64,000 nt of DNA from Faecalimonas umbilicata (GTDB lineage Bacteria > Bacillota > Clostridia > Lachnospirales > Lachnospiraceae), in assembly GCF_004346095.1 (NCBI RefSeq), contig NZ_SLZV01000009.1, forward strand, positions 24,670 through 88,669, written 5' to 3'. Below the pieces are notes generated by a model that was not told where the DNA came from, did no database searches, and worked only from the letters and a program-made list of their open reading frames with translations. Shown here piece after piece: positions 34,631-43,295 of the stretch (the first letter of the stretch is position 1; each line of letters begins with the position of its first letter). The translations under genes and the position numbers were made by a program.

Positions 34631-35505
34631 TACTGTCTTCCTTTCATATGCAGCACAACTACTTCCGGTGTGTTAAACAGCCGAACCGGTATCGTATGTT
34701 CTCCAATCCCTCTGCTTACAACCGTCGTTGTCTGCCCTTCTCTGTAAATCCCCCCACTGTAACGCGGAAAGATCTTAAGCTGTGGCGTGATGACAGCTCC
34801 AAGAAACGGGAGCCTTACCAGCCCTCCGTGAAAATGTCCTGAAACAACAAGATCTGCCTTCCACTCCTTGTATGCCGGCACATGTGACGGATTGTGGGCG
34901 ATTAAAATCTGATAACTTGCCCTGCTTGCCTTTCCAATCCGCTGTTCAATCTCCGCTTCTGTCACTTTGTGATACTTCCTTTTTGCATACCCCTCATACG
35001 GAATCTCCAATCCGGAAATCGTAAACAGATCACCATTCCACTCTCGTACAACCGAACGATTTTCAAGGAAGATTACCTGTTCTGCACTCAACTCTTTCTT
35101 GTATCGCTCATAGACATGACTATAATTTGCCGGATTTTCCTTCATCCGCTGCTCATGGTTGCCATTCGCATAAAATACCGGACAGATATTTGCAAGTGAT
35201 TTCACAAATTCCATCGCTGGCTTTGGAGATACCCCCTTTTTCCCCACTAGCATATCCCCTGCGATCAGAATTGCATCTGGTCTCTGCTTTGTAATTGCAT
35301 ACAGCAGTCTTTTATTATGTTTTCCATATACTTTATTGTGAAGATCACTTAGCAGGACAAACTTTGTCTCTTCCCCCACAAGCTTCGGGGCTGTCACCGT
35401 ATAATGTGTGACTTTAAATGTGTGGATTTCACGTATCATCTCCAATATACAAAGAACTGCTGCCACCGCAATAATCTCTAGGACCTTTACAATTTCTCTT
35501 TCCAT
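34630..35505 (-). CDS. Membrane-anchored metallophosphoesterase
   Basis: 291 residues from ATG at 35505 (AAGGGA upstream). One N-terminal helix (residues about 9-25), then a calcineurin-like phosphoesterase with VLLSDLHNKVYG, ILIAGDML, YANGNHEQRM and VVSGHFHGGLVRLP holding the two metals. Resembles YkuE/YaeI-type enzymes, some of which act on UDP-sugar lipid intermediates; substrate not predictable here. Coupled to scpA. Confidence 0.9.
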   Translation of the reverse strand: MEREIVKVLEIIAVAAVLCILEMIREIHTFKVTHYTVTAPKLVGEETKFVLLSDLHNKVYGKHNKRLLYAITKQRPDAILIAGDMLVGKKGVSPKPAMEFVKSLANICPVFYANGNHEQRMKENPANYSHVYERYKKELSAEQVIFLENRSVVREWNGDLFTISGLEIPYEGYAKRKYHKVTEAEIEQRIGKASRASYQILIAHNPSHVPAYKEWKADLVVSGHFHGGLVRLPFLGAVITPQLKIFPRYSGGIYREGQTTTVVSRGIGEHTIPVRLFNTPEVVVLHMKGRQ

Positions 35506-35591
35506 ATCTGTTCCCTTATCCTCTTTCACTGTCTCATTTCATCTCACAGCAATGCTGATTTGTCTTCCATTATATAATTTTTCTCAGCGTT

Positions 35592-36785
35592 TTACAACCA
35601 AAAGCTTTTCAGCACCTTTTTCAGCACATGTCCATAAGTAATCTTATCTATCTTCTCTGTTGTTCTGACCGGCACAGTTCCAATTGTTTCTTCCTGCAGT
35701 GTATAGACAAGTTTTCCTACCGTTGTTCCCTTCTTTAGCGGTGCAGAAAGCCCTTTTTTTAACACTAGTTTTTTCTGTATCTCAGACAAATTCGCTCCGG
35801 TCGTATCCACATACTGAAAGATTGCTTCCGGCTTGATCCTCACTTTTCCCTTTGTCCCCCCATCCACTTTTACCGCCTTTAATCCACCTTTTTCTTTGTC
35901 CACATACTTTGTGCATTTTCCAAATCCATAGTTTAAAAGTGTTGTCGCATCCTTTACGCGCATCTTAGAATCCGGCGCCGCCATGATCACCGCGATCAGA
36001 TCAATCCCATCCTTTCTTGCCGTGGCAGAAATACAGAATTTTGCTTTACTTGTAGATCCAGTCTTAAGCCCTGTGGCATATGGATAATGCCGCACCAGTT
36101 TATTTGTGTTTGACAAACCAAATTCGCTTGTTCCCTTGTTTGTTTTATGCGTAATATTTTCCATCCAGATCATAGAATATTTTTCAATCTCCGGATGCTT
36201 TGTAATTAACTCTCTGGACATCAGTGCAATGTCGTAAGCAGTCGTCAGATGTCCATCCGCATCCAAACCATTGCAGTTTACAAAGTGAGTATGCTCCATC
36301 CCCAGCCCTTTTGCCCTCGCATTCATCTGCTCTACAAAAGCTTCCTCACTTCCGGATATGTATTCGGACATCGCCACACATGCGTCATTCGCACTTGCAA
36401 CTGCAATGCACTTTAACATCGTATCTACCGTCTGCACTTCTCCGGGTTCTAGAAACACCTGGCTTCCTCCCATGGATGCTGCATACTCTGACACAGTTAC
36501 TTCGTCTTCCAACTTTATCTTTCCATCCTCCACTGCATCCAGGATCAAAAGCATCGTCATAACTTTCGTCACACTTGCAGGCGGGCGTTCCTCCTCCTTC
36601 TGTTTCTCATAAATAATTTTTCCGGTAGATGCCTCCATCAAAACGGCGGACTGTGCTGTCAGTTCCAGTTCATTTTTCTTTTCTGACTCTACCTCTTCCT
36701 GCAATACTTTCCCGTCAGGCGGCATTGCGCAGACAGTTCCGGTACATAAAATAACGCTCAATACTACTGCCAGAATTGTTCTCAT
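35592..36785 (-). CDS. dacF: D-alanyl-D-alanine carboxypeptidase, S11 family (second)
   Basis: 397 residues from ATG at 36785 (AGGGAG upstream). Secretion signal (MRTILAVVLSVILCTGTVCA), S11 motifs SVTK (near 64), SAN in AVASANDACVAMSEYISG, and KTG in GLKTGSTSKAKF. The C-terminal domain ends with an amphipathic helix (HVLKKVLKSFWL), typical of membrane-tethered PBP5-type enzymes. DacF-like by length and pattern; whether it is the sporulation type is not certain. Confidence 0.92.
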   Translation of the reverse strand: MRTILAVVLSVILCTGTVCAMPPDGKVLQEEVESEKKNELELTAQSAVLMEASTGKIIYEKQKEEERPPASVTKVMTMLLILDAVEDGKIKLEDEVTVSEYAASMGGSQVFLEPGEVQTVDTMLKCIAVASANDACVAMSEYISGSEEAFVEQMNARAKGLGMEHTHFVNCNGLDADGHLTTAYDIALMSRELITKHPEIEKYSMIWMENITHKTNKGTSEFGLSNTNKLVRHYPYATGLKTGSTSKAKFCISATARKDGIDLIAVIMAAPDSKMRVKDATTLLNYGFGKCTKYVDKEKGGLKAVKVDGGTKGKVRIKPEAIFQYVDTTGANLSEIQKKLVLKKGLSAPLKKGTTVGKLVYTLQEETIGTVPVRTTEKIDKITYGHVLKKVLKSFWL

Positions 36786-36851
36786 TTTACAACTCCCTTT
36801 GATTTCGTCTACTACCATTGTAAGCATTGTGTGAAAGATTTATGACTGTTC

Positions 36852-38807
36852 CTACCGTTCTTTCTCTTTGAGTTCTCCTTCCCTGTAAGCCCGGATCAGC
36901 TCTTTTAATTCTGCAATTCTCTCTTTCATCTTGTTCCCATTGTCAGTATCCCCGACAAGCTGACGCCTGTCTGTATATTTTACTGCCACCTGTCTAGAAA
37001 CGATATCTTTCTCTTCATGGATCGCCGTCTCTGCCGATTCAAACGGTTCATGTGCTGTCAGTGTCATTCCATAAGAATTATAGATTAAAGTATACCCCGC
37101 AATTCCGGTCTCCTTGTGGTATGCCTTTGAAAATCCGCCGTCAATGATCAATACCTTCCCACCACATTTTACAGGACTCTCCCCTGAGCTCTGATGCACC
37201 GGCACATGCCCGTTGATAATATGTGCATCTTCCCCCTCAAGACCAAATGCTTCCAGAATCCGCTCAGCAGTACTGCTCTCTTCTAAAAATCGATAATATG
37301 CATTCTTCTTTTCCAAATGTGCTTCCGGATCTGCAATCAGATACCTTTCAAATGTAGCCATCTTGCTCCTTCCAAACAACGGAGATTTCGGTCCACTCCA
37401 GAGATACCATAAAATATCCTGTCCCTTCTTTCGCTCACCTTCTTCCAAGGCAACAAAAGCTTTTCTTACATACATTTCAAGCACATCGTAAAGCTTTCTC
37501 CCCTGATAAAATGTTCCAAAAATATTGACCTTCTCAAAGCTGCCGTCTTCTTCCAGCGGAATACACCCATGATAGAGCAGATTGTGATTATACACCTTGT
37601 AAAGACTTCCGTTCTTTAAAAGCAACTTGACATGTCTTTGCAGTTTCTCACAGTTTTGAAACGCTGTTTTTAGTTTCTCCATGATTTCCTGTTCACCTTT
37701 GCTTAAACGATATGGTGCTTCTTCAGAAATCGTGGGAAAGCTCTTGTCTTTTAACCGATATTCTTTTCCCTGTATGATCACAGTTCCATTCTTCTTATCG
37801 AGTGTCTCAAGAAAACATCGGTCTTCCATATCAAAATCAGGATGCTCCCTCAGCAGCATTTCCTCCAGTTTAAACTGAATTATCGTAATCGCTTTGTGCA
37901 TTCTTCTCTCTAACAGAGAGGAGGAATCTGTTTTTCCCTCTCTCCCTTTCACAGCGAAACATACACAGGGGTCTTCCCCATAGATTTCCATTGCAAATGC
38001 AGCTAACGGAAGCAAATTAATACCATATCCATCTTCCAGAAGATCTAGATTGCCATAACGGAGGCAGATTCGGATCACCGTCGCAATACATGCTACATTT
38101 CCCGCAGCCGCTCCCATCCAAAGGATATCATGGTTTCCCCACTGGATATCAAACGAGTGATACGTCATAAGACAGTCCAGAATTTTATCCGGTGCAGGTC
38201 CTCTGTCAAAAATATCGCCAATAATATGCAGATGATCGATCACAAGTCTTTGGATCAGCTCTGACATCACAATGATAAAATCTTCTGCCTTTCCAATCTC
38301 CAGTATCGTTGTGACGATTGATTCATAGTACGCACCTTTATTCAGCACCTCTGATTTCTCTGTGATCAGTTCTTCAATGACATATGCATAGTCCGCCGGA
38401 AGTGCTTTTCTCACTTTTGATCTTGTATATTTTGAGGAGACTGTCTTGCATATTTCAATCAATCGATACAATGTGATCTTGTACCAGTTCTCCATATCTG
38501 GCTCTGTTTTTTTGATCTCAGCAATCTTTTCTGCCGGATAATAGATCAAAGTTGCCATCGCACACTTTTCTGCCGTACTCAGTGTATGGCCAAACACATC
38601 ATCAATCTTCTTTCTAACCGCTCCTGAGCCATTGCGCAGCACATGTGAAAATGCCTCAAACTCTCCGTGAATATCTGATATAAAATGTTCAGTTCCTTTT
38701 GGAAGGTTTAAAATCGACTGGAGATTGATAATCTCTGTGGATGCCTTTCCAATTGTCGGATATAATTCTGCAAGATATTCTAGATAATTTTTATTGTTTT
38801 GTTCCAT
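36852..38807 (-). CDS. fbp: Fructose-1,6-bisphosphatase, class III
   Basis: 651 residues from ATG at 38807 (AAGGAAGAAAC upstream). The metallophosphoesterase core is visible as HFISDIHGEFEAFSHVLRNG, IGDIFDRGPAPDKILDCL and IQWGNHDILWMGAAAG, with INGHVPVHQSSGESPVKCGGKVL near the end. Class III (YydE/Fbp) enzymes are the Firmicute-specific gluconeogenic FBPases, larger than class I or II. Stands between dacF and mgsA, another triose-level gene. Confidence 0.96.
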   Translation of the reverse strand: MEQNNKNYLEYLAELYPTIGKASTEIINLQSILNLPKGTEHFISDIHGEFEAFSHVLRNGSGAVRKKIDDVFGHTLSTAEKCAMATLIYYPAEKIAEIKKTEPDMENWYKITLYRLIEICKTVSSKYTRSKVRKALPADYAYVIEELITEKSEVLNKGAYYESIVTTILEIGKAEDFIIVMSELIQRLVIDHLHIIGDIFDRGPAPDKILDCLMTYHSFDIQWGNHDILWMGAAAGNVACIATVIRICLRYGNLDLLEDGYGINLLPLAAFAMEIYGEDPCVCFAVKGREGKTDSSSLLERRMHKAITIIQFKLEEMLLREHPDFDMEDRCFLETLDKKNGTVIIQGKEYRLKDKSFPTISEEAPYRLSKGEQEIMEKLKTAFQNCEKLQRHVKLLLKNGSLYKVYNHNLLYHGCIPLEEDGSFEKVNIFGTFYQGRKLYDVLEMYVRKAFVALEEGERKKGQDILWYLWSGPKSPLFGRSKMATFERYLIADPEAHLEKKNAYYRFLEESSTAERILEAFGLEGEDAHIINGHVPVHQSSGESPVKCGGKVLIIDGGFSKAYHKETGIAGYTLIYNSYGMTLTAHEPFESAETAIHEEKDIVSRQVAVKYTDRRQLVGDTDNGNKMKERIAELKELIRAYREGELKEKER

Positions 38808-38873
38808 GTTTCTTCCTTTCATTCTTATTGATTTTCTCTGTACTGCCAGTCCCCATAAGCAGGATATGAGATA

Positions 38874-38907
38874 GCTAAAATAGCAGGGATTTCCCCTGCT
38901 ATTTCAG
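38874..38907 (-). terminator. Hairpin covering the mgsA stop codon
   Basis: On the minus strand GCTGAAATAGCAGGG pairs with CCCTGCTATTTTAGC (one mismatch) around a loop of about four bases. The mgsA stop TAG is inside the stem. There is no long T-tract, so termination efficiency is uncertain. Confidence 0.5.
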
Positions 38908-39375
38908 CTTCTCTACTCTCTCCTGCACCGTCTTATTAAAATTCTCTACTTTTCGATCATATGGTTCATTCATATATTTTGAATGCAACATAAAGTCTGC
39001 CGTCGCCAGATTGTTTGCAATCGGAATATCATATACGACTGCGATACGCAAAAGTGCCTTCACGTCTGGATCATGTGGCTGCGCTTCTAACGGATCCCAC
39101 AAAAAGATCATAAAATCAATATTTCCCTCAACGATTTTTGCACCGATCTGCTGATCTCCGCCAAGCGGTCCGCTGTTATATCCTTTAACCGGAAGTCCTG
39201 TTTTTTCAGCGATCAACCGGGATGTCGTCCCTGTTCCACAGAGAAAATGTCCTTTTAAAATCTCTTTATTCTTATCGCACCACTCTACCAGCTCTTTTTT
39301 CTTTCCATCATGTGCAACTAATGCAATATGTTTTGCCTTTCCAATCTCAAATGTAACATAATCATCCTGTAACAT
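38899..39375 (-). CDS. mgsA: Methylglyoxal synthase
   Basis: 158 residues from ATG at 39375 (AGGAGGACG upstream). It turns dihydroxyacetone phosphate into methylglyoxal and phosphate. Phosphate-site sequences are HIALVAHDGKKKELV, LCGTGTTSRLIAEKTG and NSGPLGGDQQIGAKI, with the catalytic Asp in the last of these and near IDFMIFLWDPLE. Normal length. A relief valve when sugar phosphates build up; adjacent to fbp. Confidence 0.96.
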   Translation of the reverse strand: MLQDDYVTFEIGKAKHIALVAHDGKKKELVEWCDKNKEILKGHFLCGTGTTSRLIAEKTGLPVKGYNSGPLGGDQQIGAKIVEGNIDFMIFLWDPLEAQPHDPDVKALLRIAVVYDIPIANNLATADFMLHSKYMNEPYDRKVENFNKTVQERVEKLK

Positions 39376-39485
39376 AAGCGTCCTCCTTTTATTTAGACTT
39401 TTTCTCTTTCTTCTACACAAGCCACAGCTTTTTCAATCGTGTTTCAGCTTTATTATACACAATTTTTCTCTATTTAGGAAGCCCC

Positions 39486-40151
39486 TTACTGTTTTGCGAC
39501 AATCTCGCCTTGTTTTTTGTAAATACTTCCCGCTGGAATCACTCCGCGCACCATGGAAAGAGGATAAATGTTTGTATGACTTCCAATCACACTTCCTGGA
39601 TTCAGCACACTTCCGCAGCCGACTTCCACCTCGTCCCCCAGCATTGCCCCGAATTTTTTCAATCCAGTCTCAACCGTCTTCTCTCCGACTTTCACTTTCA
39701 CAAGTGATTTATCTGACTTTACATTTGATGTCACTGCCCCGGCTCCCATATGAGATTTGTATCCAAGAATTGAATCGCCGACATAATTATAATGCGGTAC
39801 CTGTACTTTATTGAATAAAATTACATTTTTTAACTCTGTGGAATTTCCCACAACAGCTCCTTCTCCCACGATAGCATTTCCCCGGATAAATGCACAATGT
39901 CTGATCTCCGCCTCTTTTCCGATGATCGCCGGACCATGAATACTTGCAGTTGCTGCAACCTTTGCTGATTTTGCAACCCAGATATCCTCTCCTATCTTCT
40001 CATATTCCGTCTCTGGCAATGTGCTGCCAAGTTTCACGATAAATGCTCCAATCTTTGGAAGCACTTCCCACGGATATGTCACTCCCGCAAAAATCTCACT
40101 GGCAATAGTTTCTTTCAATGTATACAATTCTGTTACTGTCATCTGCTCCAT
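39486..40151 (-). CDS. GlmU-like left-handed beta-helix protein
   Basis: 221 residues. After an N-terminal helix region (TVTELYTLKETIASEIFAGV) comes a hexapeptide-repeat beta-helix: AKSAKVAATASIHGPAIIG, EAEIRHCAFIRGNAIVGEGAVVG, then ILGYKSHMGAGAVTSNVKSD and VEVGCGSVLNPGSVIGSHTNIYP. Similar to the C-terminal acetyltransferase half of GlmU, but with no uridyltransferase domain. Perhaps a nucleotide-sugar acyltransferase; substrate unknown. ATG at 40151 is preferred because GAAAGGAAAGAAG precedes it; 40169 is possible. Confidence 0.78.
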   Translation of the reverse strand: MEQMTVTELYTLKETIASEIFAGVTYPWEVLPKIGAFIVKLGSTLPETEYEKIGEDIWVAKSAKVAATASIHGPAIIGKEAEIRHCAFIRGNAIVGEGAVVGNSTELKNVILFNKVQVPHYNYVGDSILGYKSHMGAGAVTSNVKSDKSLVKVKVGEKTVETGLKKFGAMLGDEVEVGCGSVLNPGSVIGSHTNIYPLSMVRGVIPAGSIYKKQGEIVAKQ

Positions 40152-40172
40152 ATCTTCTTTCCTTTCCATCTT

Positions 40173-42221
40173 CTAATCTGGTTTCCCATGCCTCTGTTTG
40201 AAATGAACATCTTTCTTTGCTGTCATTTTCGGTTTCTGATAAAATCCAGCAGCCCTGTCATAGCAGGCGCGCAGCTGATATTGATTATTCAATCCCAATA
40301 CCCCATTTGTATGATTCTGTACGAACCGTTCCAGCTTCACCATATATTCCTCCGGGGTAATCTCTCCCTCTGCCACATAGTTCAAGCCTTTCTCCCAGCT
40401 CGCTGTCAACTCAGGATTTAAAAGAGAGCGGATCGAATGTCCAACTACATCAAACACCATCTCCCCAAGAAGCGTCGGAGTGATGATCTGTGTCTTCTTA
40501 TTCAGCGCGAGATACTTAATATGTATCAACTTCTTTAAAATTTCTGCCCTCGTCGCACTTGTGCCAATACCGCTTCCTTTTATCTGCGCACGCAGTTCCT
40601 CATCTTCAATCAGCTGCCCGGCATTTTCCATCGCAAGGATGATCGAACCAGAATTATATCGTTTCGGAGGAGATGTCTCCCCCTCTTTAATCTGAAACCC
40701 TTGCACATTTAACTGCATCCCTTTCCGCAGTTTCTGTACAAGAGAAAATAGACCTTCATCTTGATTTTCATTGTCCTCGCCTGCATCCTCCCCTTTTTTT
40801 GTCCCCGGCACACCAGTTACTTTCAGATACCCTTCTTCTGCAAGTACTTTAAAAGAAGAGAAAAACTGTTCTTCCTTCCGCTTGGTCACAATACTTACTT
40901 TCTGATATACCGCCGGCGGATAAAAGATGCTTAAAAATCGTCTGACAATCAGATCATATACCTGTCTGGCAGTCGGTGCTACCGCCTGCAATGCAGGAAG
41001 TCCTTGTCCGGTTGGAATGATCGCATAGTGATCTGTAATCTGCTTGTCATTGACATAGCGGGTTTTCTCTAGCCCTTTGTGACTTCCAAACCGTAAAATA
41101 TCAGATAGAAACGGTCCTGCCATCTCATATTTGGAAAGACCATTCAGATTTTTATGAATCTCTTTTGCAACCGCAGTCGACAGCACACGCGCATCAGTTC
41201 TCGGATATGTAACCAGTTTTTTTTCATAGAGTTCCTGTACAATCCGGAGTGTCTCATCCGGGCTGATTTTAAACCGTTTGGAACATTCATTTTGAAGCTC
41301 TGCCAAGTTGAACAACAGCGGCGGATTTTTCTTCTCCTTTTTCTTTTCGATGGAGAGGATCTCACAAGTGAGCGGAAGCGGCTGACTCAAATAAGCGATC
41401 AGCTCCTCGGCCTTCTCTCTCTTCTGAAACCCATTTTCCTTGTAGAGGTCAAACGATTCAAAATACCGTGATCCTTTGACTGCCCTCCACTCACCTTCAA
41501 ATGTCTGTCCTTCCACATCAACCGTAGAGATTACACGAAAAAACGGTGTCTTGACAAACTCGCGGATTTCCCTTTCTCTCCGGACGATCATGCCAAGAAC
41601 ACATGTCATCACTCGTCCAACCGAAAGCACTGTATAGTTGGTTTGCAAGTAATTCGAGATGCTGTTTCCATACTTTAGTGTCAGTAATCTCGAAAAATTA
41701 ATTCCCATCAAATAATCTTCTTTTGCCCGCAGATAAGCAGATGCACTCAGATTATCATAATCTTCCAGTGGCTTTGCCTCCTGGATCCCGCGAAGAATTT
41801 CCTCCTCTGTCTGGGAATCGATCCAGACACGCTTCCTCACTTTTCCTTTCACTCCTGCCATCTGCTCTACCAGACGGTAAATATATTCTCCTTCTCGTCC
41901 GGAGTCGGTACATACATAGATGGTATCCACATCTTCTCTTGTCAGCTGTTCCTTTACAATCTGAAACTGCTTTGCAACCGCCGGAATGACTTCATACTTA
42001 AATTCCTTTGGAAGGAATGGAAGCGTATCCAGCCTCCATCTCTTCAACTTCGCATCATATACTTCGGGATAACTCATCGTGACAAGATGTCCAACACACC
42101 ATGTTACGATTGCACTGTCCGCCTCCAGATATCCGTCTTTTCGTCTTGTATTCAATTTTAATGCCTTTGCAAATTCCTGTGCGACGCTTGGCTTCTCCGC
42201 AATATATACTGATTTTCCCAT
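40173..42221 (-). CDS. topB: DNA topoisomerase III (type IA)
   Basis: 682 residues. N-terminal Toprim domain (VYIAEKPSVAQEFAKALKLN, YVCTDSGREGEYIYRLVEQ), active-site Tyr in KKLVTYPRTDARVLS, and ITDHYAIIPTG, GIGTSATRAEILKKL and LGEMVFDVVGHS further on. Cleaves single strands to decatenate or relax DNA. Chromosomal TopB is normal, but plasmid and ICE elements also carry this type; here the flanking genes (galM, a beta-helix protein) give no sign of transfer. AGGTAC precedes ATG. Confidence 0.95.
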   Translation of the reverse strand: MGKSVYIAEKPSVAQEFAKALKLNTRRKDGYLEADSAIVTWCVGHLVTMSYPEVYDAKLKRWRLDTLPFLPKEFKYEVIPAVAKQFQIVKEQLTREDVDTIYVCTDSGREGEYIYRLVEQMAGVKGKVRKRVWIDSQTEEEILRGIQEAKPLEDYDNLSASAYLRAKEDYLMGINFSRLLTLKYGNSISNYLQTNYTVLSVGRVMTCVLGMIVRREREIREFVKTPFFRVISTVDVEGQTFEGEWRAVKGSRYFESFDLYKENGFQKREKAEELIAYLSQPLPLTCEILSIEKKKEKKNPPLLFNLAELQNECSKRFKISPDETLRIVQELYEKKLVTYPRTDARVLSTAVAKEIHKNLNGLSKYEMAGPFLSDILRFGSHKGLEKTRYVNDKQITDHYAIIPTGQGLPALQAVAPTARQVYDLIVRRFLSIFYPPAVYQKVSIVTKRKEEQFFSSFKVLAEEGYLKVTGVPGTKKGEDAGEDNENQDEGLFSLVQKLRKGMQLNVQGFQIKEGETSPPKRYNSGSIILAMENAGQLIEDEELRAQIKGSGIGTSATRAEILKKLIHIKYLALNKKTQIITPTLLGEMVFDVVGHSIRSLLNPELTASWEKGLNYVAEGEITPEEYMVKLERFVQNHTNGVLGLNNQYQLRACYDRAAGFYQKPKMTAKKDVHFKQRHGKPD

Positions 42222-42227
42222 GTGTAC

Positions 42228-43271
42228 CTACTTTACTGTAAAATGATATGCCGTTGTTGTATGATATGTGCTGCCGGCTTTGCAGACTGGACCTTCAAAG
42301 TGCTCTTTGTGGATCGCATCCGGAAAATACTGCGTCTCAAAACATGCACCGCTTCTCTTTCCATAGCAAATTCCCTCTTTTCCTTCTTCATGTTCCACAA
42401 AATTAGCAGTGTAAAACTGCATACCCGGAAGATCCGTCCACACTTCCATTCCAATACCACTTTCTGCTCCTTCCATCTCTGCCACCTTACGGTAAGTACC
42501 CGGATGGTTCAGTACCCAGTTGTGATCATATCCATTTCCAAGCCGAATTGCCTCATAATCGCTTTCAATCTCTTCGCCGATCATCTTGCCGGAACGAAAA
42601 TCCATCGGTGTTCCTTCCACCGGAACGATCTCTCCGGTCGGGATCGATTCTGCATCTGCTCTCGTAAATGTATCTGCATCAATCCAGACACGCTGGGCAA
42701 GCACATCCTTTTTCTCATGTCCGTCAAGATTAAAGTAACTGTGGTTTGTCATATTCAGAATCGTGTCCTGATCCGGCACAGCGTAGTACTCAATTTTCAC
42801 CGTGTCATCTTCAGTCAGTGTATATGTCACTTCGATTTTCACTGTTCCTGGATATCCTTGATCTCCGTCTCTGCTCTCCAGCGCAAATGTAAGTTGATTG
42901 TTGTCCTCTTTTATCACATCCCAGATACGGACATTGAAGAAATCCATCCCACTGTGCAGATTATTACCATTATTATTTTGTGCAAGAGTATAAGTCTTTC
43001 CATTCAGCTCAAAAGAAGCTCCCCCGATCCGGTTCGCACATCTCCCGACAATTGCCCCAAAAAACTTACTTGCCTCTTCATATTTCTGTGGCGTATCATA
43101 TCCAAGCACAACATCTTTTGGAGTTCCATTTTTATCTTTGACGATCACCTTTACTAATGTCGCTCCAAGATCAGTCACCGCAATCTTTGTCCCATGCTGA
43201 TTGGAAATTGTGTAAAGTGAAACACTGTTCCCTTGTTTTGTTGTTCCAAATACTGTTTTCTCTATACTCAT
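42228..43271 (-). CDS. galM: Aldose 1-epimerase (galactose mutarotase)
   Basis: 347 residues with the GalM beta-sandwich pattern: VVGRCANRIGGASFELNGKTY-type, NLHSGMDFFNVRIWDV (catalytic His of the HSG), NMTNHSYFNL (second His), and near the end GMEVWTDLPGMQFYTAN and CFETQYFPD with the catalytic Glu. It interconverts alpha and beta anomers of galactose and glucose. GAGAGGAAG precedes ATG at 43271. Follows ppk1 after 24 nt; no other Leloir gene is nearby. Confidence 0.96.
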   Translation of the reverse strand: MSIEKTVFGTTKQGNSVSLYTISNQHGTKIAVTDLGATLVKVIVKDKNGTPKDVVLGYDTPQKYEEASKFFGAIVGRCANRIGGASFELNGKTYTLAQNNNGNNLHSGMDFFNVRIWDVIKEDNNQLTFALESRDGDQGYPGTVKIEVTYTLTEDDTVKIEYYAVPDQDTILNMTNHSYFNLDGHEKKDVLAQRVWIDADTFTRADAESIPTGEIVPVEGTPMDFRSGKMIGEEIESDYEAIRLGNGYDHNWVLNHPGTYRKVAEMEGAESGIGMEVWTDLPGMQFYTANFVEHEEGKEGICYGKRSGACFETQYFPDAIHKEHFEGPVCKAGSTYHTTTAYHFTVK

Positions 43272-43295
43272 CGTTCTTCTTCCTCTCTGCTCTGC

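Noticed and set aside
31956..36785. CRISPR or other repeat array among the cell-wall genes
   Set aside because: No regularly spaced repeats; the similarity is between two S11 carboxypeptidase paralogs.
42222..43157. 311-codon open frame on the plus strand
   Set aside because: It lies entirely opposite galM, whose motifs (HSG, NHSYFN) are conserved; the plus frame has no recognisable domain and many Cys/His/Phe codons typical of an antisense frame.
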